DNA of 32,661 nt from JACOUT01 sp964580865 (GCA_964580865.1 CAZONM010000011.1:1-32661), one strand, 5' to 3'. Positions 26,301-32,661 are shown, counted from the stretch's first letter. The notes: generated from the letters alone by a model not told the origin. Program-made: numbers and translations.

Positions 26301-29300
26301 GCGCCGCCAATTCCTCGACGCGCCCCAGGGCACCCACCAGCGCCTCGAGGTTGGCGCGTGCCTGATCATCCTCGGGATCGGCGGCCAGCTGCTTGAGCTG
26401 CACCGTGAAGGCCTCGTCGGGCTGCTCGAGCTGCTCGACGAAGATCGTGGCCAGCTGCGCGACGAGCGCGCGGCGCGCCGGCGGGCTCTGCTCGAGCGAA
26501 AGCTGCACGCCGAGGACGTGGGCGCGGCCGCCAACGTTCCCCTGCGCGTCGTACTTCTGCAGGAGCGAGCGTGCCGCGGCGGTGCGTTCGGAGGTGGAGG
26601 CCCCGGCGTCGTCGAGCACGGCGCGAATTCCGGCCAGTGCTTGCGCTTGCCCCTCGTCGTTGGCGAGCGCCGCCTCGTACGCCTGCAGCGCTTCGCGGAA
26701 CTTACCCTGCGCGCGCAGCACATCGCCGAGCTCGGCGCGCGCGGCGCTGCGCTCCTTGCCGGCGAGCTGGCTCGCCATCTCACCGAGCGCCCACGCGAGC
26801 TGGTCGAGCGCGCCGTGGTCGCCTGCGTCGCGCTCCTTCTGGTACACCGCGATCAGGTGCCGTAGCGCCGCGTTGCGTGCGTCGCCCGTCGGCGCCTTCT
26901 TGCTCTTGAGCGCCTGCTCGAGCCACGGGCGCGCGGCCGTGACGTCGTCGAGCCGCTCGGCGAGCACCAGGCCGAGCCGCGCGGCGAACGGCCCGGCGTC
27001 GTCGGCCGACGTCACGGCCATGCGACGTTGCAGCACGTCGACCAGCTCGGTCCAGGCGTCGCGCTTGGCATAGATGTCGGCGAGCGCGTCGAGCGACGCC
27101 ACCGCGTTCGGCGTCTTCTCGAGGATGGCCTTGTGGGCGTCGATGGCGCTGGCCTGGTCGCCGAGCACGCCGTCGAGGAGCTGGGCGCGCCGCTCCATCA
27201 TCTGGTTCTTCTGCGGCCCATCGGGCAGGCGATCCGCCGCCGTGGCCAGCACCTCGGAGAAGCGCGCGTGCGCGTTGGCCGATTGCGCCAACCGCACGCA
27301 CTCGGCGAGCACCTCGGCGCTGGCGGGCTGGTCGAGCAGCGCCTCGGCCCAGGCGTCGAACGCCTCGCGGGGCGCGCGCAACCGATCCTCGAGGATGCCG
27401 GCCATGGCCTGCGCCAACGCCGCGCGCCGCTGCGGCTGCTCCTCGGCCGCGTGGCGCAGCGCCATCATCTCGACCTGCTTGCGGAAGGCGCCGACCTGCG
27501 CGTAGTAGGGCTGGAGCGCCTCGGCGATGGGTACCACCTGCGTGCCGCGCGCCACGAAACGCTCGAGCGCGCGCAGCACCTCCACGTCGCTCTCGCCTGC
27601 CCGGGCCTTGGCCTCGTGCAGGCGCAAGAAGAGCTGCGCGGCGTCGTCGCCACGCACCAGCTTCTCCTCGTAGATGCGCGCGAGGCGCCCCATGGCCGCC
27701 AGCGCTTCGGCCTCCGCCGCGGGCTGCGTCGCCGCCAAGTCCTGCTCCACACGCACGCGCCGCTCGAGCGCCTCCGCCAGCTCGGGCCAGCGCTCGTGCT
27801 GCTTCAGCAGCGCCTCGAGCTTGTCGTGCGCCGCGCGCACGCCGCTGTCGAGCTCGAGCACCTCGCGCAGGCGGGCCGCGGCGTCGTCGGTGCGCCGGAG
27901 CTTGACGAGGACGTCGGCCAACACGAGCAGCGCGGCGACGCGCTCGCGCGGTTCGTCGGTGGCCTTGAGGCGACCCTCGAGCACCGCGGCGTGCTCCTCG
28001 GGGCTCGCGTCGCGAGCCATCAGCGCGTCGAGCAGGCCGAGCGCGTCCTTGTCGCGCGCGTCGGTCTCGAGGAGCTGATCGATGACGCCGCGGGCGCGCT
28101 TGCGATCGCCCGCCGCCAGGAAGAGCTGCGCCGCGCGTACGCGCAGGCGGCGGCCATCGGCAGGCGCGCGCTGAGCGGCCTCGAGGTAGGTCTGCGCCAG
28201 GTCGCCGGTGCGCGCCAACGCGTCGCCCAAGCGGCCGAGCTCGGCCTCGAGGCTCTCGCGGGGCTGCAGCACGAACAGCCGCCGAGCTGCGTTGAACGCC
28301 TTGTCGGGCGCGGCCAGGCTGCCCTGGTAGAGGCCCATGAGCCGCTCCAGCAGGCGCGCCTCGAGCGCCGGGTCCTGCTTGCGCGCCTGCTTGAGCTGCT
28401 CCTCGAGGATGTCGGCCAGCTTCGGCTCGTGCCCTTGCCGGTCGTACAGCTCGGCCAGCTGCGCCACCACCGTGTCGTCGTCGGGCTCGAGCTCGTGCAG
28501 CTGCTCGAGGCGCTCGGCGGCCTTGGTGTGGTCTTTGATCTCGGCCTCGTAGAGGCGCGCGAGCTGCCGCAGCGTGGCCTTCTTGGCAGCCAGGTCGCTG
28601 GTCTCTTGGAGGAACGCCTCCATTACGACCGCGGCTTTGTCGTAGCGGCCCTGCTCGAGGTGCAGCTCGGTGAGCGCGTGGATGGCGGCGACGTTGCGCG
28701 GATCGACGCGTCGCACCTTCTCGTAGGCCGCCGCCACGTCGTCGGGCGACGCGCCGCGCTCGGCGAGCAAGAGCGCCACGAACAACCACATGTCCACCGC
28801 GACGTCGACGGCGCGGACGGCCTCGGCTTGCTTCTTCAGGCGCTCGATGAACTCGGGCAGCTTGCCCTCGTCGCGCGCCAACGCCTCGAGGAACTTGAGC
28901 GCCGGTCGATAGCCCGGGGACAGCAACAGGCACTTCTCGACGTTCTGATCGATCTGCGGGTCCTTGGGCGCATAGGCAGAGTACACCTGCGCGATGGCGA
29001 GGTAGCGGCGCGCGGCTTCGCGCTTGTCGCGCGCGTCGAGCGCGGCGTCGCGCAGGCGACGCACGTGGTCCTTCCAGGCCTGCGGGAAGTTGTCGACGTC
29101 GGCTTGCAGCGATTTCGCGCGAGCCAGCTCGGGCTGCAGCCGCTCGGCGCGCACCGCCGCGTCGCGCGCCACGGTGTGCGCGCTCGGCCGCACCAGCAGC
29201 GTCTCGCCGATACGCAGGTAGAGGTCCGCCAGGTCCTTGCGCGTGGCGTCGTCGCCGCCGCCAAACGCGGGGTCGGTGAGCTGCTCCACCTCGAGGTCGA

Positions 29301-29871
29301 GCAGCTGCTTGGCCTGCTCCTCGCGGCCTTGCTCGAGGTAGATGCGCGCGGCCTTGCGCACGGCGGTGCGGTTCTTCCGATCGGCGCGGAACGCCGCTTG
29401 GTAGTGGATGAGCGCTTGCTGCGGCTGCGCCAGCGGCCCCGCGGACAGGTCGCCCATGCGCTCGAGGAGGGCCGCCTTCTTGCCCTCGTCGGCGACCAGG
29501 CTCGCCAGGCGCTGCAGCGCCGCCAACGCCGCCTCGTGGTGCCCGGCGGCCTCGTGGAGGTCGGCGCGACCGAGGAGGATGTCGGCGGTCGACCCGAAGC
29601 GCTCCTCGGCGCGCACGAACAGCGCCACGGCGTTCTCGACCTCGCCCGGTGCTTGACGGTGCGCCTCGAGCGCCTGCACGAGAATCGGCACGGCGCTGGC
29701 TATGTCGCGCACGCCGCCGAGCGCCTCGGCGAGCTTCGAGAGCCCAACCTTGGCGTCCCCGCTGGCGATGGCCTGCGACGCAGACTGCAGCGCGGCCTGC
29801 ACGTCGACCCCGTCCGCCGGCGGGGCCAGCTCGAGCGGCTCGGGCTGCGCGGTGGGCGGGGTCGAGCTCAT
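17386..29871 (-). CDS. gltI: Giant TPR-repeat protein, AgmK/GltI-like (4161 aa)
   Basis: A single uninterrupted frame encodes 4161 residues made almost wholly of TPR-like helical hairpins, for example DLDPNFVKAFESLETML and ILEISPQNVKAAENLERLYR. A repeating phrase of the type RAL(E/D)LDP or RVLEVDG ends many units. Only the first 40 residues (Pro-rich) and the last 350 or so differ. No signal peptide or membrane segment is visible, so it is likely cytoplasmic. Size, repeat type and position between a barrel gene and gltJ match AgmK (GltI) of Myxococcus gliding motility, thought to be a scaffold of the Agl-Glt complex. ATG 29871 is chosen because it overlaps the barrel stop as TGATG, although the open frame extends further upstream. 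Long opposite-strand frames here are shadows of its GC-rich codons. Confidence 0.9.
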   Translation of the reverse strand: MSSTPPTAQPEPLELAPPADGVDVQAALQSASQAIASGDAKVGLSKLAEALGGVRDIASAVPILVQALEAHRQAPGEVENAVALFVRAEERFGSTADILLGRADLHEAAGHHEAALAALQRLASLVADEGKKAALLERMGDLSAGPLAQPQQALIHYQAAFRADRKNRTAVRKAARIYLEQGREEQAKQLLDLEVEQLTDPAFGGGDDATRKDLADLYLRIGETLLVRPSAHTVARDAAVRAERLQPELARAKSLQADVDNFPQAWKDHVRRLRDAALDARDKREAARRYLAIAQVYSAYAPKDPQIDQNVEKCLLLSPGYRPALKFLEALARDEGKLPEFIERLKKQAEAVRAVDVAVDMWLFVALLLAERGASPDDVAAAYEKVRRVDPRNVAAIHALTELHLEQGRYDKAAVVMEAFLQETSDLAAKKATLRQLARLYEAEIKDHTKAAERLEQLHELEPDDDTVVAQLAELYDRQGHEPKLADILEEQLKQARKQDPALEARLLERLMGLYQGSLAAPDKAFNAARRLFVLQPRESLEAELGRLGDALARTGDLAQTYLEAAQRAPADGRRLRVRAAQLFLAAGDRKRARGVIDQLLETDARDKDALGLLDALMARDASPEEHAAVLEGRLKATDEPRERVAALLVLADVLVKLRRTDDAAARLREVLELDSGVRAAHDKLEALLKQHERWPELAEALERRVRVEQDLAATQPAAEAEALAAMGRLARIYEEKLVRGDDAAQLFLRLHEAKARAGESDVEVLRALERFVARGTQVVPIAEALQPYYAQVGAFRKQVEMMALRHAAEEQPQRRAALAQAMAGILEDRLRAPREAFDAWAEALLDQPASAEVLAECVRLAQSANAHARFSEVLATAADRLPDGPQKNQMMERRAQLLDGVLGDQASAIDAHKAILEKTPNAVASLDALADIYAKRDAWTELVDVLQRRMAVTSADDAGPFAARLGLVLAERLDDVTAARPWLEQALKSKKAPTGDARNAALRHLIAVYQKERDAGDHGALDQLAWALGEMASQLAGKERSAARAELGDVLRAQGKFREALQAYEAALANDEGQAQALAGIRAVLDDAGASTSERTAAARSLLQKYDAQGNVGGRAHVLGVQLSLEQSPPARRALVAQLATIFVEQLEQPDEAFTVQLKQLAADPEDDQARANLEALVGALGRVEELAALYHELRGHAKPEVALRYAERLAELTEKRGDLDGAIEALRYIASLQPQATGPWERMAALCERRNDARGLASCVEKLAELSTGAAKLAHLLDLAEVYFESLEDDPRGLDTLRAAHALAPEDDGVLARLEARLRLGHADTPELAAVLERRALLQTSPPQKAAFLTELGLLLLRANDVGGAVAALTESLRVERDGNNTARAGEALQRIASRDDDAGRQALDAIIEHHRAQKAWQPLVESLEIAATKRAAGEERAQLLDEISAMHENALRVPQLAFMATSRALRDAPTPERLTRLSQLAEQTEAWADLLEVLEDVAEAHVGRERDTAMHFLREAAQVAERIDAKDAQVRVAEALLRLDPADSAALNALEKVHRAEADKRALVEVLARRAATAASATARREALFEMARLLFVIDDAGAEQALRQILEVDGRDAEALKALDDLYERTGNSAALAEVLNARTDIEPLAEARVTLRARLGVLLLRRRGDPAGALDVLRAAVREAPHVQDLRPALEVLVEHARTRGAPPVGDAAALLEDVLRAQGDLAGVPQMIELRLSAEPDHAARATLLLEIAQVQEKLGQPALGFMTICRAIKELPDDASLRGEAERLAEVTDNVEALALVYEDVLDSVRDAATRIALHKRIADVAERVQGEPEAARERLLAAVQAGADDVGTLQDLVRLTRRANRAEDLSDALARLAAAATREANVELAKETLGERCDVDEQLGNLAGAIESARQVLTLDTRDQGARVTLERLYNRAERWPELGELLGWLAQEAPTPEERAAVLARLVYLQLERVRDFDGALQALEELALATPSAESITALGTRALLLLSTDTRPEATRLRGQLAVLLEPRFEAAAAWGELGPVLRLRLDVERDAKERKRLWVRIVDIEERMLDRPEQAMVTLSRALGEDPADDKLRDRAERLSVRLHDLESLLGLYEDIIEALPMEHPQRVGYAVRCGELYEGGVGQPLRAAEFYDLGFQAATAQRHPDGDRLKLLERIERLYRVSAEVARLATTIKRKAELVRATDANAARHFLSEAATLELNQLKDYASAIGTITKVLELAPQDTGALRALADACEHEGRWPEVAEALERELAALSPNDRARSLQARFQLGMVLDKHLGLGEEALIQFQAVLHDAPDHKETREYLENRIEQRHTGKFDGAIYLMQSYERTGDFEKAVEILQAQVPETERQGDKKALFQLLVRIADLQEHKLSAPDLAFMTLCRAVRVDPNDPQLRERLNRLGAAADVVDELCELYEEEALSAEMSGKNALAAELREAAGAALTANEQLDKAVAIYEAVLEKQPGRLVPLEALSALYPRVGRHADHEKVLRRRLMFKDEAAERAPILVELAASLVGPLARPDEALPLLDETRRLDPGNARARALLIDQLEQRGNFGALRGLVEEEVAACQERGDAEGFERARRRLATLLADQLNDVAAATPLWEALRAEAPSRSSSDATFTTLERLYTAAEKWTELKALYEAALTTERDPAQVSALTTKVGEVLVHLGSKEEAVARHQKVLELDPNNVGSLNALRRLFADLGRNEELVALIRKMMRTTTHTEQLKDLRFQLAEILGQRLGKRAEAIETGRRILDIEPHSPAQLERLAGIFRAGEAWEELADVLERSAQQAEGRARVTKLIELASLFEENLRRPALAAGPYERVLQVEPRHERAYTRLCEIYSAGEAWQKLVAVKEERQKHAPDAASRIALLHEIGAIYEDKLAQQPLAFLAACRAFRENYDDPALASWMDRLALATDSVDELVTIYDDALAQITDERRIVDLHLRMAELAWKQLGSPADAELHFKRALEYDASSRGALDGMVALYESQERWSDVVTMFERRAEQASDAAGRIEMLRRVARTLDEKAHDVEGAIGAYKRILELDGRDPAATRDLAEILERTERWQQLVAVLRRSEELCDSVDERMAVRMRTAGIWENQLASAEQAIATYRSILDEDPGHVGALRALERLFTNLNRPQDLVQIFEKLVALAPGADEAVHLLFKIGATWEEGLDDAGMAIDANRRILEISPQNVKAAENLERLYRARKQWDDLVDIIEKHISFVRDPREIVRLYVEMGQVYAAELDRTDKAEQVYNAALDFDPGSQDAIHALGALYEKSGNWFNALEKLQAEAQLLGASKEAVEIYHRIGTINEQMLLDPGNAVTAYKAALDIEPGHVPSIQALKNIAAQRGDSQERLHWLRAEATYTEDEARRTELHTETGVFLQETLADLEGAEAEFEKALAITFDHLPAARPLADIAYRDEKWQRAEQLLDIIVERLDPQTDAAELCRQHYRLGYVCERLGHEAKGLKNYQRAYELDATYLPGLEGLGSALSRAGRWEDAAKVYQAILIHHRDGLTDAEVVDYYQQLADLNHKLGQDDRATKNLDKALELDPSHPPSLRLLATIHVAAKDFEEAYETLMRLVPLVFGDERSALLMEIGRLGKGDLDDPYRAIDAYEDANRQKPGDKEILEALLGLYRQTRQGPRAVEVLEELVRVEQDEKARVRLNQTLGEVYRDEIKNESRAVQYFNAALDLDPNFVKAFESLETMLSSTGNWPALEENYIAMLKRIPDTRAGIKEVLWKNLGDLYRFRLRSLEGATQAYRVVVKMKPDAADNVEVLADLLARTPQSSDEAAACYQRLLTLAPQKAGRALHELLRIALAKKALDRAYVYAQALKVRGEAQPSELEVMQLYAKQLPGQPKRAMTDKLWDNLLLHPAARTPVAAISAILWRTAGSVLAYQPKDYGLDKKRGTDWERVDLDAPVQSYFVNQLKLVRGVLATGGFELYAKANSAEPLSPLCLEQPTLAMGKASPLLGETNRARLWFTIGRQLCALRPVFVLPRTLGAQRFNTLIDVAMRFVDPRYPARGDPAELQRFEQALSRLGAPLQNALRPHVTELLKLKQAVNTKPFLEGMEHTAVRAGYVLTGDIELCAALAKMPDPAAIPIRPEDKISELLRFAVSDDSFELRTRLGTAIGS

Positions 29872-30545
29872 CAGAAGGTGTACTTGAGGGTCGGGTAGAG
29901 CTGGAAGCCGAAGGCCATGGGCGCGATGAGCGCCTGGAAGTCGACCTCGAGGCCGATCGAGAGGTGCCGGAGCTTGGTGTAGTACTCGATGCCGAGGGAC
30001 GCGTCGGTGTGCACGCTGCCCACGGCGCCGCCGGCGAGCTCCGGCGGGAACCAGAGCGCGTAGCCGGCGCCGGCGCGCACGAACGAGAAGAAGCGCTGGT
30101 CCTCGGAGGTGATGAAGTCGAAGCGGATGGCCGCGCCCGGCGCGAAGTGCGCGAGATCGCCGGTGATGCCGCCCTGCTGTGCCTGCTCGGCGTCGATCTC
30201 GCCCTCGTTGAAGTTGGCGAGCACGAAGCCCTCGAGCTGCACGTTGTTGAGCACGTCGTAGCCGACGCGCACCCCCATGCGCGTGCCCGGGTGCACCCAG
30301 TTGGGGTTGAGCTCGACCATGCCCGCGCCCGGCAAGTTCAAGTAGTAGTTGGGACCGTAGTCGACCGAGACGTAGAAGCCGCGCTCGATCTCGTCGATCT
30401 CGGCGACGCGCGTGTCGCCCTTGATCTCCTCGCCTGCGCGCGGCTCCTCGGCGTTCGACGACAACCCTTGCGCGCGAGCACCGCCCGCGACCGAGAGCAT
30501 CACCGCACACCAAACGCCGAGCGATCTGCCGTGCGCAGATGCCAT
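29871..30545 (-). CDS. Outer-membrane beta-barrel protein (GltH/CglE-like position)
   Basis: A 224-aa secreted protein. A signal peptide covers residues 1-25, with Arg7, a hydrophobic core at 9-20 and a cleavage site ARA-Q. Alternating amphipathic strands follow, such as RGFYVSVDYGPNYYLNL and FFSFVRAGAGYALWF, and the C-terminal residues KYTF end in the Phe favoured by the BAM machinery. Length suggests a small barrel of about eight strands. GAGG lies about eight bases before ATG 30545, within a hairpin. The stop overlaps the giant TPR start (TGATG), so the two are co-translated. It takes the place of gltH, the barrel gene directly before gltI in Myxococcus; barrels related to CglE, GltA or GltB look similar and cannot be told apart by eye. 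Confidence 0.8.
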   Translation of the reverse strand: MASAHGRSLGVWCAVMLSVAGGARAQGLSSNAEEPRAGEEIKGDTRVAEIDEIERGFYVSVDYGPNYYLNLPGAGMVELNPNWVHPGTRMGVRVGYDVLNNVQLEGFVLANFNEGEIDAEQAQQGGITGDLAHFAPGAAIRFDFITSEDQRFFSFVRAGAGYALWFPPELAGGAVGSVHTDASLGIEYYTKLRHLSIGLEVDFQALIAPMAFGFQLYPTLKYTF

Positions 30546-30547
30546 GT

Positions 30548-30570
30548 GCCGTCCTCGCTGTTCGGACGGC
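30548..30570 (-). promoter_or_regulatory. Hairpin over the ribosome-binding site of the barrel gene
   Basis: GCCGTCC (30548-30554) and GGACGGC (30564-30570) form a perfect 7-bp stem with a 9-nt loop. On the minus strand the stem ends two bases before ATG 30545 and includes the GAGGA ribosome site in its 3' side. It could damp translation. Confidence 0.4.
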
Positions 30571-30599
30571 TATAGCGCGTTTGCCGGGGCTACCGCCAA
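30569..30599 (-). promoter_or_regulatory. Weak candidate promoter of the barrel-gltI operon
   Basis: On the minus strand TTGGCG (30599-30594) and TATAGC (30574-30569) are 19 nt apart, longer than ideal; each matches consensus at four of six. If used, the transcript would begin near 30562, inside the hairpin at 30548-30570, and would prevent that hairpin from forming. Confidence 0.3.
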
Positions 30600-30613
30600 T
30601 TCCCCAGCGTCGT

Positions 30614-30748
30614 CGCGGGGGAAGAAGAAGAAGACGGAGGACACGAAGGAGAACAAGGAGAGGGAGAGGGAGAGGGAGAGGGCGAAGGCGAAGGAGCAGA
30701 AGGGGACGGGGAAGGACAAGGACAGGAAGAACGAGAAGAAGAGGAAGA
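30614..30748. repeat. 135-nt purine-biased tract without T
   Basis: The plus strand has no T over 135 bases and only scattered C. The tract is built from GAA, GGA and GAGG units, including four tandem GGAGAG copies near 30657-30682. The complementary strand, which is the leader side of the barrel operon, is a long C/T run. It lies in the 667-bp gene-free gap between the barrel and the gltG-like gene. Confidence 0.85.
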
Positions 30749-31181
30749 TGGGGCTTGCCGCCATGCCGTCATGGGGAGTCGCTGCTCTCGCGAGAGCATG
30801 CGGCGGTGCCGTCATCGGGCGCGGCGGTGGCGGGTTCGAGGGCGAGGTGCTTGGCACGCGGTCCCCCTCCTCGATCCTCCCCCGTCCCGGGGGAGGCCGT
30901 GCTAGGTCGGCCATAGCTCGTCGACAACCGCACCGCGTCGACGCGTGGGTCGCAGCTCGGCCGTGGTCGAGCTTCGCGGCGGGAACACGACCCCGACGCT
31001 CCGCCAGCCGCGCCGGCACGGCCTCCCCCGGGACGGGGGATGATCTAGGAGGGGGACCGCGACCACCGGCCAGCGTTGGTACCCGCCACCGCCGCCCTCC
31101 ATGAAGGCACCGCCGCATGCTCTCGCGAGAGCAGCGACCCTCCGTGACGGCGAAGCGAAAAGCCCAGCTTCTTCTTCTTCC
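30735..31181. repeat. About 450-bp imperfect palindrome (MITE-like or giant hairpin)
   Basis: Two arms face each other around a 113-nt centre (30903-31015). The best-matched blocks are a 33-bp perfect inverted pair (30778-30810 with 31106-31138) and a 46-bp pair with 44 matches (30857-30902 with 31016-31061). Similarity between and outside these blocks is lower but continues outward to a GAAGAAG/CTTCTTC pair near 30735 and 31181. Each arm holds its own small palindrome, GCTCTCGCGAGAGC (30784-30797 and 31119-31132), and the left arm a CCTCCCCCG/CGGGGGAGG hairpin (30876-30896). No transposase or target duplication is visible. The right arm ends 31 bp after the gltG-like stop codon, so in RNA it would form a very stable structure downstream of that gene. 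Confidence 0.8.
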
Positions 31182-31211
31182 GCTGCTGCTGCTTCTGCGC
31201 CACCGTCGTCG

Positions 31212-32661
31212 TCAGCCGGACTGCTTGAAGACGAAGGGGTAGTTCACGATCACGATGCCGCCACCCTTGGGCTTCGGGAACACCCAGGTCTTGATCTTGG
31301 TGGCCAGGCAGCCCTCGACGTTGGCGTTGCGCATCTGCGTCTCCGCCGTCTGCGCCTGCGTGACCTTACCCTCGCCGTTGATGACCCACTTCATCACGAT
31401 CTTGCCGAAGATGCCGGGCGTGCGGGTCAGCTCCTTCTCGTAGCAGTAACGGATCTGCGACGCATGCTCTTGCACGATGCGCCGGATGATCTCCTTGTCG
31501 AGCGAGCCGAGGATGACTGGGGTTCCCTGCGTCATGGTGACGTCGCGGTCGGTCTTGCCGCCGAGGCCACCCTCGCCCGAGCCGTAGCCAGCCTCGCCGC
31601 TGCCGCGGCCGCGCGTGCCGATCTTGCCGGTACCGAGGGTGTTGATGCCGGTGCCGCCGCCACCCGGGCCGCCGCCGCGCAGGCCGAGGCCACCCATGCC
31701 GGCCGACGCGCCCACGCGTCCGCCGTCGATGCCGCCGAGGGCCGCCTCGAGCTCGCCGCCGCCCGAGTTGTCGCCGAAGATCTGTGCGATGCCGCCGCTC
31801 TTGTCGCCGAACAGCGCCGAGAGCTTGCTCGCCACCACCTGCTCGTCGCTTGGCTTCTCGGCCTTCACGGCCATGCGGCTCTTGGTGTCTTCCTTCATCT
31901 TCTTGTCGCCGGCCTTGCCCTGATCGAGCTTGTGGGCCTGCTTCTCTTGCTTCGGTCCCTTCAGCTTGTTCAGGAAGCTGTTGTCCTTGGGCGGCGGCTT
32001 CAGGATGAGGGTCTGGAACTTCGACGCGTTGGTGAGGAGGTCATCCTCCATGGAGTCGAGGCCCAGCGGCATGAGCGTGACCACGGCGAGCGTGGCCGCG
32101 GTGGCGAACATGGTCACCACCGCCGTGTTGGCCCACAGCACGTCGAAGATGGGGGCGATGGGCAGGATGCGCGACTTCGGCACCACGCGCACCTCCAGCG
32201 TGAAGTTGCCGAAGGAGATCGTCACCACCGTGTCGTCGGTGAGCGGCAGCGCCGCGCCCTCGCCGTCAGGGGTGCCACCGGCCTGCGCCAGCGGCACGCT
32301 CTTGTCGCCACGCGTGAGGTTGCCCGACATGCGCGGCGTGTAGCGCAGCACCCAGCCGCCGCCCTGCGACGAGCGCAGGAGGTCGAAGCTCGACGACGAC
32401 GCCACGCCCTCGAGCGGCATCTGGATGTCGTCGCTCTTGGCGGTGCCGATGGAGAACTTCGGCACGTTGCGGATGCGCTTGCACTCGATGACGTCGGCGC
32501 CCCAGCGCAGCGACACCTCGATGTAGCGGTTCTCGGGCGTGATCCGATCCTCGGGGATCGGCGGCAGCGGCGGCGCCGCCACGATGAGGGCGGGCTGCGG
32601 GCCGGTCTCGGCCGTGCGCGGCGGCGTGCTGACGGCGCGGGCCGCGGCCGGCGGCGCGGTG
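31212..32661 (-). CDS. gltG: GltG/PglI-like motility protein, 5' end beyond window
   Basis: An inner-membrane protein with an FHA-like N-terminal domain (from about 32540, motifs YIEVSLRWG and VPKFSIGTAKSDDIQMP), one membrane segment (TAVVTMFATAATLAVVTLMP, near 32058-32130), a Lys-rich periplasmic helix, a Gly-rich linker, and a C-terminal AgmX/PglI domain (GSLDKEIIRRIVQEHASQIR to the end), related to the end of the gltJ-like protein. This architecture is that of GltG (PglI) in the Myxococcus gliding machine, which is thought to bridge inner membrane and periplasm. The frame is open to the right edge with a Pro/Ala-rich sequence. The GTG at 32582 would give 456 aa but has no ribosome site, so the true start is probably outside. 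The 667-bp repeat-filled gap separates it from the barrel gene. Confidence 0.82.
   Translation of the reverse strand, partial: TAPPAAARAVSTPPRTAETGPQPALIVAAPPLPPIPEDRITPENRYIEVSLRWGADVIECKRIRNVPKFSIGTAKSDDIQMPLEGVASSSSFDLLRSSQGGGWVLRYTPRMSGNLTRGDKSVPLAQAGGTPDGEGAALPLTDDTVVTISFGNFTLEVRVVPKSRILPIAPIFDVLWANTAVVTMFATAATLAVVTLMPLGLDSMEDDLLTNASKFQTLILKPPPKDNSFLNKLKGPKQEKQAHKLDQGKAGDKKMKEDTKSRMAVKAEKPSDEQVVASKLSALFGDKSGGIAQIFGDNSGGGELEAALGGIDGGRVGASAGMGGLGLRGGGPGGGGTGINTLGTGKIGTRGRGSGEAGYGSGEGGLGGKTDRDVTMTQGTPVILGSLDKEIIRRIVQEHASQIRYCYEKELTRTPGIFGKIVMKWVINGEGKVTQAQTAETQMRNANVEGCLATKIKTWVFPKPKGGGIVIVNYPFVFKQSG

Noticed and set aside
27028..29898. 956-codon plus-strand open frame
   Set aside because: It is a shadow of the same giant TPR gene, with the same biased composition and no motif.
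29872..30513. N-terminal extension of the giant TPR frame
   Set aside because: The extension is in the wrong frame over the barrel gene and is Arg/Ala-rich; the TGATG junction at 29871 gives a natural start.
30570..31118. Open minus-strand frame of 182 codons in the gap between the barrel and gltG-like genes
   Set aside because: Its translation is the purine tract read as Ser/Leu/Phe runs plus Arg/Pro-rich sequence from the palindrome; there is no ribosome site or domain.
1..32661. CRISPR array, tRNA, rRNA, prophage or transposase genes
   Set aside because: No regularly spaced direct repeats, cloverleaf-like sequences, rRNA segments or integrase/transposase motifs were seen.

Overview
The window is very GC-rich, about 70% by eye. 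Its gene content points to a Myxococcota (deltaproteobacterial) genome: a cluster resembling the Myxococcus Glt/Agl gliding-motility genes, a response regulator fused to DUF4388, a J domain and TPRs, FHA proteins, a sigma-54 activator, and AgmX/PglI-type C-terminal domains. Assignments rest on motifs read from the sequence; no database was searched.

Left part (1-3224): a probable nitric-oxide or nitrosative-stress module. A sigma-54 activator (minus strand, cut by the left edge) faces a three-gene operon. The operon encodes an RIC/ScdA/YtfE-type iron-sulfur repair protein, a DUF59/MIP18 iron-sulfur assembly protein and an NnrS-like membrane protein. The gap between them holds a near-consensus sigma-54 promoter (GG-N10-GC) and, about 110 bp upstream of the predicted transcription start, an 11+11 bp perfect palindrome suited to be the activator's enhancer site. 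The activator has almost no N-terminal sensor, only a short His/Cys-rich stretch.

Middle part (3214-14589): mostly housekeeping and accessory genes. In order: an unrecognised 150-aa protein, thioredoxin, a membrane-anchored TPR protein, a Fic-fold protein whose catalytic motif is degenerate (His replaced by Phe), branched-chain aminotransferase, a patatin-like lipase, a REC-DUF4388-J-TPR regulator divergent from a small FHA protein with apparently leaderless overlapping promoters, a VapBC toxin-antitoxin pair, a DnaQ-type exonuclease, and a conserved protein of unknown function that follows gltJ.

Right part (14599-32661, all minus strand): a gliding-type envelope machine. In transcription order it has a GltG/PglI-like protein (FHA-like domain, one TM, TonB-like C-terminus; runs off the right edge), an outer-membrane beta-barrel with signal peptide, a giant 4161-aa TPR protein like AgmK/GltI coupled to it by TGATG, and an AgmX/GltJ-like protein (zinc ribbon, GYF, TM, TonB-like C-terminus). 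The order follows the Myxococcus gltG-A-B-H-I-J cluster as I remember it, but with one barrel gene instead of three. Between the gltG-like gene and the barrel lies a 667-bp non-coding gap with a 135-nt stretch lacking any T on the plus strand and a roughly 450-bp imperfect palindrome.
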